Source: Sphingobacteriia bacterium (GTDB taxonomy: Bacteria > Bacteroidota > Bacteroidia > Chitinophagales > Chitinophagaceae). Taken from it: DNA of 58,901 bases. The notes beneath the pieces are model-generated. The model saw only the letters and a program-made list of their open reading frames with translations. It searched no databases and was not told the origin of the DNA. The stretch spans positions 1-58,901 of the forward strand of contig CANGCK010000017.1 of the NCBI GenBank assembly GCA_947452295.1, read 5' to 3'. Shown here piece by piece: positions 55,429-58,901 of this stretch. Each line of letters begins with the position of its first letter. Position 1 is the first letter of the stretch. The position numbers and the translations under genes were made by a program.

Positions 55429-56028
55429 CTATTTTTTTAAAAAAACCTTAGAATTGTTGATGTTTAAAATCACCTTTACTGATTCCCTTATTTTTGAAAC
55501 AGCTATAACCATCTGATTATCAACTGTTTTAATAGACAAATTTAATATGTTGGCCACTTCCGCATACTTTAATCCATCTTCACGAACTAATTTAAAAACC
55601 AATTTACATCGAGGAGATAATGACTCAATTGCTTCATTTATTTTTTTCTGGAACTCCTGAGTAACCATTAATTTTTCGGGCGTGTTGTTGTCAACTAGTT
55701 GTATAGTAATATAGTCGTAAGATTCTGTGATGATTTCTTTGGCTTTGGCCGATAAATAATTTAAAGATGCATTTTTAGTTGCGGTATATAAATAAACTTT
55801 TAAATTGTTTATTTCAGTTATATGTTTCCTGTTAATCCAAAGTTTTGTAAAAATATCATCTACTATTTCTATCGCAGCTTCTTTGTTTTGTACGAACGAG
55901 TATGCAAAGAGTTTTAATCGACTAAATAGTGAATCGAAAATTATACGAAATGCAGCGGTGTCGCCTTCGCTTACACGTTTCTGTAAATCGGCATAATTGT
56001 CTTCAATATTTAGTGTTGGAACCTGCAC
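55429..56028 (-). CDS. ECF RNA polymerase sigma factor
   Basis: The 199-residue sigma-70 family factor of the Bacteroidota FecR-linked type starts at a GTG at 56028; no ATG is available before the conserved core. Region 2 spans about 24-95 (FRIIFDSLFSRLKLFAY, EIVDDIFTKLWINR, YLYTATKNASLNYL) and region 4 about 140-190 (LSPRCKLVFKLVREDGLKYAEVA with the helix-turn-helix LNLSIKTVDNQM). It probably transcribes the susCD genes when released by FecR. It is 53 bp upstream of fecR on the same strand. Confidence 0.93.
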   Translation of the reverse strand: MQVPTLNIEDNYADLQKRVSEGDTAAFRIIFDSLFSRLKLFAYSFVQNKEAAIEIVDDIFTKLWINRKHITEINNLKVYLYTATKNASLNYLSAKAKEIITESYDYITIQLVDNNTPEKLMVTQEFQKKINEAIESLSPRCKLVFKLVREDGLKYAEVANILNLSIKTVDNQMVIAVSKIRESVKVILNINNSKVFLKK

Positions 56029-56156
56029 TTGATTAAATAACTATCGTATTAAGAAAAATTTATTGTTAAATATATGGGTTTTTTGGTTGATTTTTAATTA
56101 TTTAGTCCTATTCGGATGGTTTCTTATAAAAAATGATACCCATTTGATCTTGCTAA

Positions 56157-58901
56157 CTATACTGCTAAACTCACTGTTTTATCATTAGATTTTAATTGCA
56201 ATGTACTCTCGCCATTTTGTAATTTTTGCACTTGTATTTGTGTGCTAATTCGTTCTTTTAAACTTTCTACGTGGCTAATAATACCAATTGTTTTTTCATT
56301 TTCCACTTGCATTCTTTCTAACATAGCAATGGCATTGTCCAGGTCTTCCGGCGATAAACTTCCGAAACCTTCGTCTATAAATAAGCTGTCTATTTTTACA
56401 TTATTTGATGCCAAATCACTCAATGCCAATGCCATGGCCAATGAAATTACAAATCGCTCGCCACCCGAAACACTGTTAATGGTTCGTTTTTCATCGCCCA
56501 TATATGTGTCGATTACCCAAATTTCATCTTCTTGCCCCTCACCACCTAAATCTACCTGATAACGATCCATTAATGTCAATAAACGTTGATTGGTCATGTT
56601 AAACAAATGACGCAGCGTAATTCGTTGTATGATGTTGTTGAATTTATTTCCCCATAAATCTCCAATCATGTTATTTAAAGTTGCATAATGTTTTTGTGTG
56701 TCTTTAACCTTGCTCATTTGTACAACAATGCTTTCTATTCGTTGTTTGTTTTGTTCGTTTTGTAGCAGTTTTTGCTGCAGCTGCCCCAAAGTAGATAAAT
56801 GTTGATCTCTTTCACTGGTTAGTAAAGCGATTGCCGTATGCACTTCATCGAGGGTTAATGGGGTGTTATCTTGTTGCCTTGCCACAGCCAGTGCTTGTTC
56901 ATTGCTTTTTTTATTGCTGTTCAGGGTTATTTCATCTGCTTGCAATTGTTGCTGTTTGTGTTTAATACTTTCTACGCGGTTGTTGGGTAATATTGCCGCG
57001 TTTAATGCCTCTATAGTTGTAAATCCGACTTCGCTTGCTTTTAGTATTAATTGCGATTGCAATGTGTTGAACTGTATTGTGACTTGTTGAAGTTGTTGGT
57101 TTTTTTCTGTTATTACTTGTGTATTCGTTGCTAACTGTGTATGGGTAGCCGTCCACTTTGTTTTTAAATCATCTCTGTATTTTAATATCGAGGCTCCTTT
57201 AAATAGCTGATCTTTTTGTTGTTCGCTATTTGCTAATGCAGCTTTTATTTGGCTGTTTTTTTCTAATAAATCTACATAGGTAATCAAAGGCGTTTTTGCA
57301 TCATGCCATGTTTTATAGGCATTGAGACTTTTGATTTGTCCTTCTATTTGCTCCATTTGTTGCTTAAAATCTTCAACCGTTTGCGCTGGACTGCATTGTA
57401 GCTCTTTACAAATTTGTGTTAGCTCTTCAGAAGCAGTTGCTATGTTTTGGTTGGATTGTGCTATTTCCTTTGATAAATTAGATAGTAAGTTATTGGTAGA
57501 TAAGGATTGATCTTCGGTTTTCCTTAACTCAACGGCTACCTGTTTTTGTTGCTGTTGCATTGCTGCTAAACGAATATCTAATTCATTATTCATTTGTGGT
57601 AACCCTGTTGCATATGGATGAATTTCGGAACCACAACAAGGGCAGGGCTTTCCTGCTTGCAATTCACTTCTATATGCCTCTAAAGACATCACTTCTTTAT
57701 TGGCCATTACTGCTGCCTGTATGGTGTTGATGTCCACTTCTTGTTGTTGAAGTTTTTCTTGTTGCTGATGAATTTGTTGCTGCAGTAAGTTGGCTGCTTG
57801 CTGCGCTTTTTCTTGTGCATGTAGCGCTTCCTTTTGTTTTTCTTGTTGTTGTATAATTAGTTGCTTTATTGGAGCTGCTTTGCTGTATGCTACGATTTTT
57901 TTGTTTTGTTGCTGAACATACTCATCAAAATATTGAATGGAAAAATCTGCCGGAAGTTGTATTTTGTTAATGCGCTCATCCGTAGATTGTATAAATGCTT
58001 TTAATTCCGCTGCATTGTTTTTAATTCCTGCTATTTTTAATACTACAGTTTCTGGTATTTGTTTAAATTGACTGGTGTGATTTTGACTATTTGCCTGAAG
58101 ATTTAGTCGGTGTTCGCTAATGGTGGTTTCTAGGGCACTAACTTTTATGAAATAGTCTTCAATAGCAGTTTCAAAATTGGCAATTGTTATGGTTGTTTGT
58201 AAATCATTGGAGAGTGTGTTTACTAATTGGCTTATTAGTTGTTGAAGTTCTTTGCCCTCCGCTATTAAATGATTTATTTGGTTGTTTAACTCACTTGTTT
58301 GTCTCGCTGTGTTTTTCCAGTCGTTATATGCTACTTGATGTGGCAATGCTTTTTCGTGATTAATTAATAGTTCAATATCTGTTTTTAATGTTGTTTTATT
58401 TTGGTTTAGCACCTCAGTTTTTAGAACGATTTGTTCCGCTTCGTTTTCAAGTTTAAGGATGTTTTCTTTGTTCTGTTTAATTTGTTCGTGTTTATTGACT
58501 TCGGTTTTAAGCGTTGTAACCTTTTTATTGCACGCTGTTTGCTGTACAACTATCTGTTCAATTTCTTCTTCGTTTAAAACAGCAATACCCTCCATTTGAA
58601 ATTTAAACTCTTCAATTTTGGCATTTATTTCGTTTGCTTTTTTAAATACGGCTTTTCCTATTTCTCTATAAATTTGTGTGCCAGTAATGATTTCTAATAA
58701 TTCATATCGGTCGTTTTTACTGGCGCGCAAAAACTCATCAAACTTACCCTGACTCAACACTATTGCCTTGGTAAACTGTTCTTCATCTAAACCAATAATT
58801 TTTTTGATGAGGTTTTTGGTGTCTGATTTTTTTTCAGTTAAGGGCGTGAGGGTGTCCTTTTCCCAGACGCTTAGTTTATGTGTAACATCACTCCAATTGC
58901 C
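56157..58901 (-). CDS. sbcC: SbcC nuclease-subunit ATPase, N-terminus cut by window edge
   Basis: The open frame continues to the right edge, adding 47 residues upstream of an internal GTG at 58760, so at least 914 residues are present without Walker A. The first part contains FTKAIVLSQGKFDEFLRA, typical of SbcC. Two long coiled coils flank the zinc hook CPCCGS (near 57640). The C-terminal head has the signature SVSGGERFVISLAMALALSDL and Walker B DSLFIDEGFGSL. With SbcD it cleaves hairpins and processes DNA ends. Confidence 0.93.
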   Translation of the reverse strand, partial: GNWSDVTHKLSVWEKDTLTPLTEKKSDTKNLIKKIIGLDEEQFTKAIVLSQGKFDEFLRASKNDRYELLEIITGTQIYREIGKAVFKKANEINAKIEEFKFQMEGIAVLNEEEIEQIVVQQTACNKKVTTLKTEVNKHEQIKQNKENILKLENEAEQIVLKTEVLNQNKTTLKTDIELLINHEKALPHQVAYNDWKNTARQTSELNNQINHLIAEGKELQQLISQLVNTLSNDLQTTITIANFETAIEDYFIKVSALETTISEHRLNLQANSQNHTSQFKQIPETVVLKIAGIKNNAAELKAFIQSTDERINKIQLPADFSIQYFDEYVQQQNKKIVAYSKAAPIKQLIIQQQEKQKEALHAQEKAQQAANLLQQQIHQQQEKLQQQEVDINTIQAAVMANKEVMSLEAYRSELQAGKPCPCCGSEIHPYATGLPQMNNELDIRLAAMQQQQKQVAVELRKTEDQSLSTNNLLSNLSKEIAQSNQNIATASEELTQICKELQCSPAQTVEDFKQQMEQIEGQIKSLNAYKTWHDAKTPLITYVDLLEKNSQIKAALANSEQQKDQLFKGASILKYRDDLKTKWTATHTQLATNTQVITEKNQQLQQVTIQFNTLQSQLILKASEVGFTTIEALNAAILPNNRVESIKHKQQQLQADEITLNSNKKSNEQALAVARQQDNTPLTLDEVHTAIALLTSERDQHLSTLGQLQQKLLQNEQNKQRIESIVVQMSKVKDTQKHYATLNNMIGDLWGNKFNNIIQRITLRHLFNMTNQRLLTLMDRYQVDLGGEGQEDEIWVIDTYMGDEKRTINSVSGGERFVISLAMALALSDLASNNVKIDSLFIDEGFGSLSPEDLDNAIAMLERMQVENEKTIGIISHVESLKERISTQIQVQKLQNGESTLQLKSNDKTVSLAV

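Noticed and set aside
1..58901. Search for CRISPR arrays, toxin-antitoxin pairs, prophage or transposase genes.
   Set aside because: No regularly spaced repeats, integrases, transposases or recognised toxin pairs were found.

Overview
The window is AT-rich and gene-dense. It carries a Bacteroidota signature: an ECF sigma factor / FecR / SusC / SusD set, SUMF1-like and DUF1080 exported proteins, TlpA-type thiol proteins with DUF4369/DUF5106-like N-termini, soluble multi-PAS histidine kinases, A-rich leaders, and TAnnTTTG-like boxes close to start codons. The mix of secreted families (sortilin-like propellers, M20/M24/M28 peptidases, Tat-exported sugar enzymes) points to a free-living chitinophagaceae-like organism. 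The family is inferred from protein style, not proven. No rRNA, tRNA, CRISPR array, insertion sequence, integrase or phage gene was seen. No gap between genes exceeds about 300 bases.

Layout. 1-4.8 kb (minus): the start of an ABC exporter, a beta carbonic anhydrase, a small exported orphan, then lptB, a GH3-type adenylase and fabG read leftward to a palindromic terminator. 5-11.2 kb: metF followed by signalling genes, namely a GAF/PAS histidine kinase, a convergent receiver-AraC regulator, and a translationally coupled kinase/receiver pair. 11.3-18.7 kb: a periplasmic TlpA-like protein, then a tight plus-strand operon (rlmD, an intact rhomboid protease, a second rhomboid lacking catalytic residues, an EEP phosphohydrolase, cysS). 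18.7-26.6 kb: a penicillin-acylase-type hydrolase, a Tat-exported sugar isomerase, four small orphan genes, a nucleoid-associated protein and dctA. 26.6-35.1 kb: an exported peptide-degradation block (M28 peptidase, sortilin-like propeller protein, alpha/beta hydrolase, M20 and M24 peptidases). 35.1-41.1 kb: a DUF1080 hydrolase with a small partner, a TPR protein, a 5'-nucleotidase, a nitroreductase and a lipoprotein. 41.4-47.1 kb: a divergent exported cluster, with sulfatase and sugar isomerase/epimerase leftward, and ApbE, a cysteine-less SUMF1 protein and a Tat-exported Gfo/Idh oxidoreductase rightward. 47.2-58.9 kb: a SYLF protein, rmuC, an ECF sigma / FecR / SusC / SusD locus without glycoside hydrolases, and sbcC running off the right edge.

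How they work together. Most of the accessory content faces the periplasm or outer membrane: peptide hydrolysis plus uptake (DctA, SusCD), and glycan chemistry (sulfatase, two xylose-isomerase-like TIM barrels, a Gfo/Idh enzyme, a DUF1080 protein). The last three families are those used in oxidative (3-keto) glycoside cleavage in Bacteroidota. The divergent 41.4-47.1 kb cluster is the best candidate for a poorly described pathway. Other points worth attention are the pseudo-rhomboid beside an active rhomboid, the 27-bp duplication of the fabG start region, a 14-bp tandem repeat abutting a ribosome binding site, and a duplicated hairpin element between two peptidase genes.
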